Assembly: GCF_017351175.1 (NCBI RefSeq)
Contig: NZ_JAFMPN010000013.1
Location: forward strand, 1 to 64,000
DNA length: 64,000 nucleotides
Source of the DNA: Desulfovibrio sp. Huiquan2017
GTDB lineage: Bacteria > Desulfobacterota > Desulfovibrionia > Desulfovibrionales > Desulfovibrionaceae
Direction: 5' to 3'
Shown here: positions 19,830 to 28,943 of the stretch, in pieces
Position numbering within the stretch: position 1 is the stretch's first letter
Layout: each line of letters begins with the position of its first letter
Notes under the pieces: generated by a model
Databases searched by the model: none
Seen by the model: the letters and a program-made list of their open reading frames with translations, nothing else
What the model was told of the DNA's origin: nothing
Position numbers and translations under genes: made by a program

Positions 19830-19997
19830 CGCTGTGTCCTCTCATTTATTCGGCATTGGTGAAATACTCTTTCGTTTTTGTTGTGTGTTTCACATGAAAT
19901 TGCAAGGACAATTCAGGTCGTAAAAGGCTATCATTCAGCAAATCCTTTGATGAACGCCCAAGACGCCTGTTCACCGTGAAAACCATGAGGAGTTGCC

Positions 19998-21041
19998 ATG
20001 CGCGCCATGTATTACGAAGCTTTCGGGCAGACACCTGTCATCACCAATCTTGCCGACCCGGCACCGGATGACGGCGGGGTGGTCGTCAAGGTCATGGCCT
20101 CCGGACTGTGCCGGAGCGACTGGCATGGCTGGATGGGCCATGATCCGGACATCGCGCTCCCGCATGTGCCGGGCCATGAACTGGCGGGTGTCGTCGTGGC
20201 GGCGGGGAAACGCGTCACCCGGTGGAAGGCGGGCGACAGAGTCACCGTCCCGTTTGTCTGCGGTTGCGGGGCGTGCCCCCAGTGCGACAGCGGCAACCAC
20301 CAGGTGTGCGACCACCAGTTTCAGCCTGGTTTCACCCACTGGGGCTCTTTTGCCGAGTATGTGGCGATCCAATACGCGGACGTGAATCTGGTGCGCCTGC
20401 CGGAGTCTCTTGATTACGCGACTGCCGCGAGCCTCGGCTGCCGGTTTGTGACGGCGTTTCGGGCCGTGGTCGATCAGGCCCGGACTTCCGCCGGACAGTG
20501 GGTGGCGGTCCACGGTTGCGGCGGCGTCGGACTCTCGGCCATCATGATCGCGAATGCCCTGGGAGCCAACGTCATCGGCATCGATATCGGTGACGACAAG
20601 CTGGAGCTCGCACAACAGCTCGGAGCGGTTGCGGTCGTCAACAGCACGAAGGTGAAAGACACGGTCGAGGCCGTGGTGGACATATCCGGCGGTGGAACGC
20701 ATGTGTCCATTGACGCCTTGGGAAATCCGACCACCTGTTTCAACTCCATTGCGAACCTGCGGAAGCGGGGCAGACACGTGCAGGTGGGACTGATGCTCGG
20801 AGAGCACACCTCTCCGCAAGTTCCCATGTCCAAGGTCATAGCCAATGAGCTGGAGATATATGGCAGCCACGGCATTCAGGCGCATCGCTACGAAGCCATG
20901 TGGCGCATGATCGAACATGGCAAGCTGGACCCGAAGAAGCTGGTGGGAAAGACCATCACTCTGGAAGAAGGGGCCGGCGCGCTCACGGATATGGATAATT
21001 TCACGGCAACGGGCATCACCGTCATTGATCCCAACATCTAA
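19998..21041 (+). CDS. zinc-dependent alcohol dehydrogenase
   Basis: Protein of 347 residues of the medium-chain zinc dehydrogenase family. The catalytic-zinc region has [10 protein letters not shown] and [10 protein letters not shown]. The structural-zinc lobe has [20 protein letters not shown], and the nucleotide-binding fold has the [13 protein letters not shown] glycine motif with an acidic residue after the next strand (IDIGDD), favouring NAD(H). It should interconvert an alcohol and an aldehyde or ketone in the cytoplasm; substrate unknown. Good GAGGAG site before ATG 19998; divergent from the Lrp-type gene. Confidence 0.88.
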   Translation: MRAMYYEAFGQTPVITNLADPAPDDGGVVVKVMASGLCRSDWHGWMGHDPDIALPHVPGHELAGVVVAAGKRVTRWKAGDRVTVPFVCGCGACPQCDSGNHQVCDHQFQPGFTHWGSFAEYVAIQYADVNLVRLPESLDYATAASLGCRFVTAFRAVVDQARTSAGQWVAVHGCGGVGLSAIMIANALGANVIGIDIGDDKLELAQQLGAVAVVNSTKVKDTVEAVVDISGGGTHVSIDALGNPTTCFNSIANLRKRGRHVQVGLMLGEHTSPQVPMSKVIANELEIYGSHGIQAHRYEAMWRMIEHGKLDPKKLVGKTITLEEGAGALTDMDNFTATGITVIDPNI

Positions 21042-21416
21042 CAAACACAACGGTCTCGTGAAGAACAAGAAAGGCACTTGCGGAATAGGCGTCAGCGCCT
21101 GATTTTTCGTCGTCATCCCCAAGGGGCCCCTGTTGCCGCCGAGGTTCTCGGTCCAGTGCGCCGGGATCAGGTTCCGGCCGCATGCTTGAGGGCTCATCCC
21201 GGGAAGGCGGGGTTGCTCAAGGACCCTTCGCCCACCCACGGGATGCTCCTGGACTCATGGGCCGAGGACCCCAAAGTCGTGGACCCGCCAATCCAGACGG
21301 ACCCGCAAGGCGCAGAAGCGGTTCATCGGTTTTTTGCGCTGCACGGCAATGGCGCACGGGGCCGGATAATTTCAGATAAGGCGCAACGAAGGCACGGATT
21401 GCCGGGGGGATGGATG
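21042..21416. other. 375-base intergenic stretch
   Basis: Between the dehydrogenase and a terminator hairpin. Short open frames cross it in several phases but none has a ribosome site or a recognisable product. It may hold decayed sequence; nothing can be supported. Confidence 0.4.
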
Positions 21417-21448
21417 CGGCCCCGGGACAGCCGTGTGTCCCGGGGCCG
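21417..21448. terminator. hairpin terminator between convergent genes
   Basis: A 13-base-pair perfect GC-rich stem with a 6-base loop. It lies 12 bases past the stop of the minus-strand hydrolase gene and also downstream of the dehydrogenase gene, so it may serve both. Confidence 0.7.
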
Positions 21449-21460
21449 TGGTTGCGTCTT

Positions 21461-22552
21461 CTAATTCCTGACCGGCGTCAGATCATCAATGGTTTCCTCG
21501 GTCGGCAGATCAATTTGGACGATCTTCCGCCCGCCGAAGTCAACCCGGTTGAGGTCGATCATCTTGATCCGGCGGCTGGCGTAATTGGTGACATAGAGCT
21601 TGAGGGCCTTGAGGTCCGCCACGATCGTCGCCTGCGTGATGTCCGCCTCGCGCTTGCCGTCGACCATGCCGACGGAGGCTCCCTGCGGTATGTCGAACTG
21701 GTTCAGGATGTGGAAGGCCTGCAGCACGGCATCCCTGCCGGAGGCCATGGGGAAGACCGCTTGCGAATAGACGGCCGCGCGGATGAAGCGGGAAGGGGGA
21801 GTGAAGTCCCCGGGCATGCCGCCGAGGCCGGAACCCTGGCCAAGCTGCTTGAACTCGATCTTGTCCAGCTTGACGGGCGGCACGTTGAGCGGGTTCAGGT
21901 AGATGAAGTTGCGCAGATTGGTCATGTGCCAGTCGAACGTCGGGGAGTTGGTTATCACGCCCAGCGGGTTTTCATGAATGACCAGCTTGCCGCCTACCGG
22001 CTCGATGACGATGGATTCGCCGGAACGGTCGGAGGCGATCCAGTGGAACGGGGGCACCATGCCGCCCCACTCCTTTACCTTGGCCCCTGCGACCTTGATG
22101 CGGCCCGCTGCCTTTCGGACTTCCGCCACGGTAGCGCACCGCGTCAGCAGATAGTTAACGAAATACAAGGGGCTGACCACGTTCCCGTCATCCCCGGCGG
22201 TCACCTTCGGGTACTCGGCATAATCCGGAAAATAGAACGCGGCGACCGACAAACCGGCATCGTTGAGGCCGTCGAGCGCGGCGGATTCGCCGAGGGCGTT
22301 CACTCCCACCATGCCGTGCCGGGTCGTCCAGGCCCTGGGCTTGGCGCCGGTGACGGCCCCACCGTCCATTTCAATTCCCTTGGGGATGATCACGATCCGG
22401 ATGTCGAGCGGGGTGCCGAATTCACCTGTGCGTCCGCGGACAACGCTTCCGTCCTTTGCGTTCAGCGTGATGCCGGTACAGGCCTGAGCCGCCGGAGTCA
22501 ACGTCATGGCCGTCACCATGGCGAGTAGAATAGCGAAGAGTCTGGTTTTCAT
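21461..22552 (-). CDS. secreted penicillin V acylase / choloylglycine hydrolase-family protein
   Basis: Protein of 363 residues of the Ntn-hydrolase linear-amide C-N hydrolase family. A signal peptide (MKTRLFAILL, cleavage after AQA) leaves Cys25 of CTGITLNAKDG as the new N-terminus, which is exactly the catalytic nucleophile in this family. Other signatures are GRTGEFG (the Arg that assists catalysis) and NAxG-type VGVNALGESAALDGLNDAGL. Such enzymes cleave amide bonds in penicillin V, bile salts or N-acyl homoserine lactones; the periplasmic site favours environmental amides (inference). Start fixed at ATG 22552 by AAGGAG and the signal peptide. Single gene with its own terminator. Confidence 0.85.
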   Translation of the reverse strand: MKTRLFAILLAMVTAMTLTPAAQACTGITLNAKDGSVVRGRTGEFGTPLDIRIVIIPKGIEMDGGAVTGAKPRAWTTRHGMVGVNALGESAALDGLNDAGLSVAAFYFPDYAEYPKVTAGDDGNVVSPLYFVNYLLTRCATVAEVRKAAGRIKVAGAKVKEWGGMVPPFHWIASDRSGESIVIEPVGGKLVIHENPLGVITNSPTFDWHMTNLRNFIYLNPLNVPPVKLDKIEFKQLGQGSGLGGMPGDFTPPSRFIRAAVYSQAVFPMASGRDAVLQAFHILNQFDIPQGASVGMVDGKREADITQATIVADLKALKLYVTNYASRRIKMIDLNRVDFGGRKIVQIDLPTEETIDDLTPVRN

Positions 22553-22846
22553 TTGTTCTCCTTGTATACAATGCATCATCGCCCCTATTGACGTGCGCCT
22601 TGAACGCCCGGGGGCCGTGGGTTCCCGCATGCAAAAGGTGTTACCAGGATATTTAGGCAAGCACCATCCCCGAATCCCCGCGCCCAGTCTCACGAGGGCG
22701 TGGGGGGAGTGCCTGCGACAGGGCACTGCGGGGGAAACTCGGTTGGAAAAACTAAGCGGATTACGGCGAAAATCATTGTCCGTTGATTTTGCGTGACGCT
22801 CCCAAGGGGGAAGTATGAGGGACGCCCCTGATGAGGTCGCCGTCGG

Positions 22847-22886
22847 CTTGTCCTTGCCGCATGTGGACGGAGGCGGCAAGGACAAG
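22847..22886. terminator. hairpin terminator after the TauE-type gene
   Basis: A 14-base-pair perfect inverted repeat (CTTGTCCTTGCCGC) with a 12-base loop, 37 bases past the stop of the minus-strand permease gene. The 370-base gap 22553-22922 holds the promoter of the acylase gene and this hairpin, and nothing else that I can support. Confidence 0.7.
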
Positions 22887-22922
22887 TCTCTACATACCGG
22901 AAGTACGGACGGTTATGCGTGT

Positions 22923-23654
22923 TTATAGAAACGCGTGGAGCAGACAGACCAGGGCGGCGACGACGATGATGAGTTTGAGAATCCGCCGGAACGCCTCGAC
23001 ATTGATCCATTTCACCAAGGGAAAGGCGCACAGCGCTCCCAGCACGGTTGGGGGGAAGCCGTATAGGGCATAGTGAAGGATCTCCGGCGTATAATAGCCG
23101 GAATACGCCTGGAGGCTGCAGGTGATGGCCCCGCGTATGATAAAAAAGACGCCCAAGGTGCCCAGGAATTCGCGCGGCTTCCATCCGGCATACAACCCGT
23201 AAGCGCCGACAGGCGGGCCGTCGAAGGAGATGGACGTCCCCAACAACCCGGCCAGGAACCCCGCCGCGCCACCGGCCTTCCAGGAATTCCCGCTGGCCCG
23301 GCGTACGCGGAAGAAGTGCTGCCAACACACGAAAAACACTAGCAATATGCCGACGGACGCCTGCAAGACGTTTCCGGGAAGCAGCAACAGGACAAACAGC
23401 CCCGCCACCGACCCCGGCACGGCTCCTGCGAGCATGGGCAACAGGGCCGATACGCGGCAAAAGCGGAAATGCATGAGCGCGATCGAGCCGTCCATGGCCA
23501 TGTTGAGGATGCAGCTGAGCACGATGACGTCCTGAATGGGGAGGAAAAGCGCGGCGATGGGCACGGCGAACATGGCTCCGCCGATACCGCTCGCGCCCGA
23601 GATGAACCCGCCCGCAAACCATGCGCACATGATCACGATGATATTAGTATCCAT
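22923..23654 (-). CDS. TauE/SafE-family membrane permease
   Basis: Protein of 243 residues with seven to eight membrane segments. It shows the N-terminal glycine-rich repeat FAGGFISGASGIGGAMFAVP and its second-half counterpart GLLGTSISFDGPPVGAYGLY, as in the TauE/SafE (sulfite/organosulfonate exporter) family. It should move a small organic or sulfur anion; substrate unknown. The start at ATG 23654 has GAGAGGGA 5 bases upstream. Single gene between the acylase and DUF4125 genes. Confidence 0.82.
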   Translation of the reverse strand: MDTNIIVIMCAWFAGGFISGASGIGGAMFAVPIAALFLPIQDVIVLSCILNMAMDGSIALMHFRFCRVSALLPMLAGAVPGSVAGLFVLLLLPGNVLQASVGILLVFFVCWQHFFRVRRASGNSWKAGGAAGFLAGLLGTSISFDGPPVGAYGLYAGWKPREFLGTLGVFFIIRGAITCSLQAYSGYYTPEILHYALYGFPPTVLGALCAFPLVKWINVEAFRRILKLIIVVAALVCLLHAFL

Positions 23655-23798
23655 CCATTCCCTCTCCCGCATCCTGCCCTGATCGGGAAATGCGCATCTC
23701 CAGAGTTGGCGACGATTCCAGATGCCCCCGGAGACGAAGCCGCCCCCAGCCGGGCACCGGACGCGGCGCGGCAACGAAACCGAATGAAGCCGAGGTGC

Positions 23799-24368
23799 TC
23801 AACCGCGAGCCCCGGCGCTTCCGGCTTTCCGCATGGCGGCCTCGCGTTCCGCCAGGGAGCCGAAGCCAAGTTCGCGCATCAGCAGTTCATAGCGCTCTCC
23901 GGCAAGATTCCGGTCCTCGCGGTGCGCGGTCGCCACGCAGTCGGCATAGGCGCCGATGGTGGCGGCGGAATAGGTTTGCAGCTCGGCGAACAGATAACGG
24001 CGAAAGGCGTCGCCGCCGTCGGCCTCCACCACGAGGGGGTAGGCGGCCGCTATGGCGTCGCGCCAGGCGCACTCCGAGCGCGAGATATCCCGGATGCGCG
24101 GATCGGGGTTGAAGGGCGGGATCTGTCCCTCCATCACCGCATATTTCTCGGTCATGAAATTTCGTCCATCCGCCTCACCCCGGCGCAAATCCTCCAGATA
24201 GCTTTCCGCAAAGGCATCGGAAAGCACCGCGTGGGTCATCCGGCGCATGAGCCGGAATGCCTCGGGCTGCTCCTGGCAGTCGGCGCGGCCGCCCCGGTTG
24301 CGCACCTCCAGGAACATGGCCAGTTCCCGCTCGACCACCTCGGCCAACATTTCCTCGCGTGTCACCAT
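23799..24368 (-). CDS. DUF4125-like protein
   Basis: Protein of 189 residues, mostly helical and charged, no signal or membrane segment. The central SYLEDLRRGEADGRNFMTEK followed by YAVMEG resembles the core of DUF4125 proteins, whose function is not known. Divergent from the APC permease gene; its promoter must lie in the same 400-base region as a sigma-54 promoter, so it may belong functionally to the glycyl-radical locus. Ribosome site GGAGG before ATG 24368. Family assignment is from memory of the motif and is moderate. Confidence 0.6.
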   Translation of the reverse strand: MVTREEMLAEVVERELAMFLEVRNRGGRADCQEQPEAFRLMRRMTHAVLSDAFAESYLEDLRRGEADGRNFMTEKYAVMEGQIPPFNPDPRIRDISRSECAWRDAIAAAYPLVVEADGGDAFRRYLFAELQTYSAATIGAYADCVATAHREDRNLAGERYELLMRELGFGSLAEREAAMRKAGSAGARG

Positions 24369-24539
24369 GTTCGCTCCTCCTTCATTGCTTCAATGGTTCC
24401 GGGGGCGTATGCAAAGCCGGGGCCGATGCGGCAGGCTGTGAGATAACGCCATTGTTTTCGGTAGGTTGCCGGTCCGGCCGCGAGGCCGGACAAGGCGGAT
24501 TGGCTGATGGTCATCAAGAAAAATTCGCATTCGGGAAGA

Positions 24540-24563
24540 AATCTACGGGAAAAGAAGTTTTTC
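24540..24563 (+). promoter_or_regulatory. candidate upstream activator site (copy 1)
   Basis: A 24-base sequence identical at 18 positions to 28829-28852. The shared pattern is AATCTnCnnGAAAAGAA, three free bases, then TTTC, containing the dyad GAAA-N7-TTTC. It lies about 83 bases upstream of the -24 element at 24646, the usual range for an enhancer-binding protein. Probably bound by the regulator at 27287. Confidence 0.5.
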
Positions 24564-24643
24564 TTTCTTTTGGAGGATGATAACTAAAGTCTTTTTTGTG
24601 TTTTATGCAAGAATGCTGATCGGTTAGTTGGTGTTTGTGCAAT

Positions 24644-24660
24644 TTGGCACATGCGTTGCA
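24644..24660 (+). promoter_or_regulatory. sigma-54 promoter of the permease-regulator operon
   Basis: TTGGCACATGCGTTGCA matches the sigma-54 consensus, with GG and GC dinucleotides exactly 10 bases apart. Predicted start near 24671, about 100 bases before the permease ATG. The 24369-24774 gap contains this, the upstream motif and a T-rich tract. Confidence 0.85.
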
Positions 24661-24774
24661 AAATTCCGCGCAGTCGAGAGGTCCATGCCCGACGCCCGCT
24701 ATCCCGGCTTTTCCGGGTGCGGAATGAGGATTTGTGGAGAACACACCAACCTAATCGAGGAGGTTAGGAAATCC

Positions 24775-26271
24775 ATGTCCACGGAAACCAAGCTAGCAAA
24801 AACGCTTACTCCAATTCAGGTCTGCGCACTTGCGCTCGGCTCCATCGTCGGGTGGGGCTGCTTCGTCCTTCCGGGCGATGTCTTTCTGCCCAATGCAGGC
24901 CCAATGGGCACCCTGATCGGTTTCGCCGTCGGCGCGATCCTGATCAGCTTTGTCGCCATGGCCTACAGCTACATGATCAAATACGCCCCGGTGGCGGGCG
25001 GCGAATTCGCCTGGGCCTACATCGGCTTTGGCCCCACGGCCTCGTTTATCTGCGGCTGGGCGCTCATCATCGGGTACATCGCCATCATCGCCATCAACAT
25101 CTCCGCGCTGTCCTTGATCTGCCGCTTTCTGATGCCGGGCGTGTTCGAGTTCGGCAGCCTTTACACCCTGGCGGGGTGGAAAGTCTATACCGGCGAGGTC
25201 CTCATCATGAGCATCGCCGTGATCGCCTTCGGCGTGATGAACTACCGTGGCGTCAGCGCGGCCGGCAAGCTCCAGGTGGTGCTGGCCTTCATGCTTTCCT
25301 TCGGCATCCTCTCCTTGTTCTGCGGCGTCAACGTGCTGGAGACCGCGCACTTCTCGAACCTGACTCCGCTCTTCGCCGAGGGCAAGTCCCCGTTTACCTG
25401 CGTCCTGATCGTCTTCGCCATTTCGCCTTTTCTCTTTGTCGGGTTCGACACCGTCCCCCAGACGGCCGAGGAATTCGCCTTCAACCCGTCCAAGTCGCGC
25501 AACATCATGCTCATAGCCATCTTCGTGGGTATGGTTCTGTACAGCTTGGTGACCTTGTCCGTCGGCATGGCCATTCCCTATCCTGAAATGCTCAAGCAGA
25601 TGGCGGCGGAAAAGATGGCCGGCGAAACGGCCTGGGCTACCGCTGCGGCGGCGCACATGGCCTTTGGCAAGCTCGGTTCCACACTCCTCGCCTGCGCCGT
25701 GTTCGGCGCGGTCTGCACCGGCATCAACGGCTTCTACGTGGCCTCCACCCGCCTGTTGCTGGCCATGGCCCGCAGCCGGATCCTGCCTTCCTGGTTCGGT
25801 GAAATCCATCCCAAGTACCGCACCCCGCACAAGGCCGTCATCTTCACGATCATCATCGTGCTGATGACCCCGTACGCAGGCCGCTCCGCCGTGGGCTGGA
25901 CCGTGGACATGAGCGCCGTGGGCACGGCTGTGGGCTACCTGTTCACCTGCCTGTCTGCGCACCGCATGTTGTCGCGCGTCAGCGAGGAGAGCGCCAGGCG
26001 GAAGCGGATCTACTGCACGATCGGCGCACTGACCGCAGTCCTCTGTCTGCTGCTGCTGTGCATCCCCGGTTCGCCTGCGGCCATCTCCGAGGCGCCTGCG
26101 TGGTGCCTGATCATTTGGGTAGCCATGGGCATCTGCTTCTACTTCTCCAGCCGCAAGGTCTGGTCGCAACTGCCGGAAAACGAGCTTCGCCGCGACATCC
26201 TCGGCACGGAGGATATCCAGGTCTTCTTCAAGGGAAGCAAGGCCCCGGAGATCCCCGCCCCTGCCGACTAG
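24775..26271 (+). CDS. APC-superfamily amino acid/amine permease
   Basis: Protein of 498 residues with about 12-13 membrane segments. The TM1 unwound motif reads ALGSIVGWGCFVLPGD and later FDTVPQTAEEFAFNPSKSRN carries the family's TM6-7 loop. It should import an amino acid, amine or similar cation. First gene of an operon with an EamA transporter and a sigma-54 activator, directly behind a sigma-54 promoter, so its substrate is probably that of the glycyl-radical enzyme encoded downstream (inference). GAGGAGG lies 12 bases upstream of ATG 24775, a slightly long spacing. Confidence 0.87.
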   Translation: MSTETKLAKTLTPIQVCALALGSIVGWGCFVLPGDVFLPNAGPMGTLIGFAVGAILISFVAMAYSYMIKYAPVAGGEFAWAYIGFGPTASFICGWALIIGYIAIIAINISALSLICRFLMPGVFEFGSLYTLAGWKVYTGEVLIMSIAVIAFGVMNYRGVSAAGKLQVVLAFMLSFGILSLFCGVNVLETAHFSNLTPLFAEGKSPFTCVLIVFAISPFLFVGFDTVPQTAEEFAFNPSKSRNIMLIAIFVGMVLYSLVTLSVGMAIPYPEMLKQMAAEKMAGETAWATAAAAHMAFGKLGSTLLACAVFGAVCTGINGFYVASTRLLLAMARSRILPSWFGEIHPKYRTPHKAVIFTIIIVLMTPYAGRSAVGWTVDMSAVGTAVGYLFTCLSAHRMLSRVSEESARRKRIYCTIGALTAVLCLLLLCIPGSPAAISEAPAWCLIIWVAMGICFYFSSRKVWSQLPENELRRDILGTEDIQVFFKGSKAPEIPAPAD

Positions 26272-26283
26272 CCCCTTGTCGGC

Positions 26284-26314
26284 ATCCCCCCCGCCCCGCC
26301 CTGGCGGGGGGGAT
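26284..26314 (+). terminator. intercistronic hairpin, possible attenuator
   Basis: A 12-base-pair perfect stem (ATCCCCCCCGCC with its complement) and 7-base loop between the permease and EamA genes. No T-run follows, so it more likely reduces read-through or protects the upstream mRNA. Confidence 0.5.
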
Positions 26315-26347
26315 CACGACGGGGACAGTCCGATAGCCGGAGTGTTC

Positions 26348-27262
26348 ATGTTGCGAAAATCCATTTATACCTGCGGGCCGGTGCTCATCCTCACCGGCGC
26401 GCTCTGTTTCAGCACCACGGGCTTCGCCTCGGCGCTGGCCGTGGCCGACGGGGCCTCGGTGCTCGCGGTCGGCGCGGTACGCATGCTCATCGGCGGCGCG
26501 GCGCTGGCGGCCTGGTGCGCCTGGCGGGGCGTCCTGCCGCACCGGAAGGGCTGGTCGCCGGGTGATCTACTGGCGCCCACCCTGGCCCTGGCCGCCTACC
26601 AACTGTTGTTCTTCAAGGGGACGGACATGGCGGGCGTGGCCTTGGGCACGGTGATGAGCATAGGCGTCTCGCCGGTCGCCGTCGCCATACTCAATTGGGT
26701 CGTCAATGCGGAAAAACCGGCGCGCGCCTGGTACCCGGCCACAGCCGTGGCCATCTTGGGGCTGGTGCTGCTGAACTGGACCGACGCGCCGACGGAGCGC
26801 CTGCGCTCCCTGCTGCCTTCCATCGGGGCCGGGGTCGCCTACGCCGTCTACCTGGTCTACAGCAAGCCGTTGCTGCGTTTCGCGCCGGAGGCCGGCATCA
26901 TGTTGGTCTGCCTGCTGTGTGGACTCTGCCTTTCGCCGTTCCTGTTCCTTTCGCCCATGCGCTGGCTGGCCTCGGGCAGGGGCATTGCCGTGGCCCTGGA
27001 CCTCGGCGTGGTCACGGCGGCGCTCGCCTTCACCCTCGTGCTTGGCGGATTGCGCACCACCCCGGCGCCCACGGCGGCGACCCTGGGGCTGGCCGAACCG
27101 CTCTGCGCCGCGCTGCTCGGATTCTTCTGCCTGCACGAAGCGGTCACGCCGCTGGCGGTCGCGGGCATCGCCTGCCTGATGGGCGGGGCGTTGCTTCTCT
27201 CACTGTGGTCGCCGCCTTGCAATTCCTTTAATAATCAGTCAAAAATTAAAAACCGGACGTGA
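26348..27262 (+). CDS. EamA (DMT-family) transporter
   Basis: Protein of 304 residues with ten membrane segments arranged as two EamA repeats; the first opens GPVLILTGALCFSTTGFASA and the second GAGVAYAVYLVYSKPLLRFA. The C-terminal region has the family pattern LGLAEPLCAALLGFFCLHEA. Such proteins usually export amino acids or metabolites. Second gene of the sigma-54 operon; it might export the product of the radical enzyme pathway (inference). ATG 26348 chosen; upstream GTG-type extensions are proline-rich and unlikely. The final part becomes AT-rich (NSFNNQSKIKNRT), unlike the rest. Confidence 0.85.
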   Translation: MLRKSIYTCGPVLILTGALCFSTTGFASALAVADGASVLAVGAVRMLIGGAALAAWCAWRGVLPHRKGWSPGDLLAPTLALAAYQLLFFKGTDMAGVALGTVMSIGVSPVAVAILNWVVNAEKPARAWYPATAVAILGLVLLNWTDAPTERLRSLLPSIGAGVAYAVYLVYSKPLLRFAPEAGIMLVCLLCGLCLSPFLFLSPMRWLASGRGIAVALDLGVVTAALAFTLVLGGLRTTPAPTAATLGLAEPLCAALLGFFCLHEAVTPLAVAGIACLMGGALLLSLWSPPCNSFNNQSKIKNRT

Positions 27263-27286
27263 GAGACGAAATGGGGAAAATGCGCA

Positions 27287-28783
27287 ATGAGGAGCTTCGA
27301 GATCGACACATTGCATGACGTCAGCCGGGAAATCGTTTTGACACCGGAGATGCGCGCCCTGTGGGAGTCCATGGCCGTCGGCGTGGCCGTGGTCAACGCC
27401 CAGGGCATCTGCGAGTACATGAACTCCATCCAGCGCCGCACGGACGGGTTCACCCACATCGAGGTGGTGGGAAAACCGATCACGAGCCTCTACCTTCCCC
27501 ACGAGCGCGACCTCATTCCAACCATGGAATGCCTCCAGAAAAAGTCGCCCCTGCTCAAGCGCGCCTACTGGTACAAGACCTCGAACAACTATCTGGCCAG
27601 CACGGTAACGGATTTTTTCCCGCTCTTCGACAACGGCAAGATCGACGGCTGCATCGCATTCATTATCTGGCTCGGGCCCACCCTGATCAAGGGAAAGCAG
27701 GGCAAGAGCAAGGCCCCGGCCTTTTCCAACAACATCTCCGGCCTTTATTCGTTCGAAAGCATCGTGGGCCGCAACGCCCAACTGAACGAGGTCATCCTGG
27801 CCGCCAGGGCCGCCGCGAAAACCTCGGCCTCGGTCATGATCTGGGGTGAATCGGGCGTGGGCAAGGAGGTCTTCGCCCAGGCCATCCACTCCGAAAGCCG
27901 ACGGAACGGAAAGCCGTTCATCCCCGTCAACTGCGCGGCGATTCCGGAAAACCTGCTGGAAGGCATTCTGTTCGGCACGGTCAAGGGAGCCTATACCGAC
28001 TCCATGGACAAGGCCGGGCTTTTTGAAAAGGCCGACGGCGGTACCCTTCTGCTCGACGAATTGAATTCCATGCCCCTGGCTCTCCAGACCAAACTGCTGC
28101 GGGTGCTCCAGGAAAAGCGCGTGTGCAGGCTCGGCTCCTGTTCCGAGATTCCGGTGGATGTCCGCATAGTCAGCGTGCTTAACGAACCGCCCCTGGACGC
28201 AGTGGAGCGGGGCGTCCTGCGCCTTGACTTGTTTTACCGGCTCGCCGTGGTCGGGCTGGAAATCCCGCCCCTGCGCGAACGCAGGGACGACATCCCCATC
28301 CTGGCCAACTCCTTTGTCGAGACCTCGGACCTGCGCGCCGGGCACAGGTCGATCCGCTTTTCCGACGAGGTCTTCCAGCAGTTCCTGGAATACACCTGGC
28401 CGGGCAACATCCGCGAGCTGGCGCACGTCATCGAGTGCTGCCTGGTCATGCTCGGCTCCGAGGATGTGATCACCGACTCCTGTCTGCCGCCGCACTTCCG
28501 GAAGGCGCACCGGAACTCGGAACACGCGGCCGCGCCAGCGGCGTCCATCGCGTCCGTCGCGGCCGAGACGCACGGCGTCAGGTCGTATTTCAACTACGCC
28601 GAGGTCAAGCGCGGCGAAGTCATTCCGCTCAAGCAGTGTATGAACGCCTACGAGCGCCGCTGCATCCAGAACGTGCTGCGCGTGACGGGCGGCAACGTGG
28701 CCAAGGCCGCCCGCATCTTCAAGATGACGGCGGCGGGCCTGCGCTACCGGATCAAGACGCTCGACATCTCCGACGGCTATTGA
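27287..28783 (+). CDS. PAS/AAA+ sigma-54 enhancer-binding activator
   Basis: Protein of 498 residues. A PAS domain occupies residues 25-140. The AAA+ sigma-54 interaction domain has Walker A GESGVGKE near residue 187 and Walker B GGTLLLDELNS near 252. A Fis-type helix-turn-helix (NVAKAARIFKMTAAGLRYRI) ends the protein. The sigma-54-contacting loop, normally GAFTGA, reads GAYTDS at residues 234-239. It lies 24 bases after the EamA gene and 240 bases before the glycyl-radical enzyme gene; both flanking transcription units have sigma-54 promoters with a common upstream motif, so this protein is the likely activator of both, with the PAS domain sensing the substrate or redox state. Confidence 0.88.
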   Translation: MRSFEIDTLHDVSREIVLTPEMRALWESMAVGVAVVNAQGICEYMNSIQRRTDGFTHIEVVGKPITSLYLPHERDLIPTMECLQKKSPLLKRAYWYKTSNNYLASTVTDFFPLFDNGKIDGCIAFIIWLGPTLIKGKQGKSKAPAFSNNISGLYSFESIVGRNAQLNEVILAARAAAKTSASVMIWGESGVGKEVFAQAIHSESRRNGKPFIPVNCAAIPENLLEGILFGTVKGAYTDSMDKAGLFEKADGGTLLLDELNSMPLALQTKLLRVLQEKRVCRLGSCSEIPVDVRIVSVLNEPPLDAVERGVLRLDLFYRLAVVGLEIPPLRERRDDIPILANSFVETSDLRAGHRSIRFSDEVFQQFLEYTWPGNIRELAHVIECCLVMLGSEDVITDSCLPPHFRKAHRNSEHAAAPAASIASVAAETHGVRSYFNYAEVKRGEVIPLKQCMNAYERRCIQNVLRVTGGNVAKAARIFKMTAAGLRYRIKTLDISDGY

Positions 28784-28828
28784 GCCGCCTTCCGCCGGGG
28801 CGTTCCTCTGGACGTCTACGGCGAAAGG

Positions 28829-28852
28829 AATCTTCTCGAAAAGAAAAATTTC
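28829..28852 (+). promoter_or_regulatory. candidate upstream activator site (copy 2)
   Basis: Second copy of the 24-base motif at 24540, 18 of 24 bases identical, including the GAAAAGAA core and the GAAA-N7-TTTC dyad. It lies about 93 bases before the -24 element of the promoter at 28944, 10 bases (one helical turn) farther than copy 1, which keeps the same face of the helix. Confidence 0.5.
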
Positions 28853-28943
28853 CACCGAATCGCAAAGAGATATTGTTTTCCCCGGCCCCGGGTCATTGGC
28901 CAAAAAACCAAGTAAAATAGGCACATTGGGAGCATCAGTTGGG

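Noticed and set aside
22690-23628. Alternative long minus-strand frame overlapping the TauE-type gene
   Set aside because: Arg/His/Pro-rich translation without membrane segments; the TauE frame has clear transmembrane repeats and a ribosome site.
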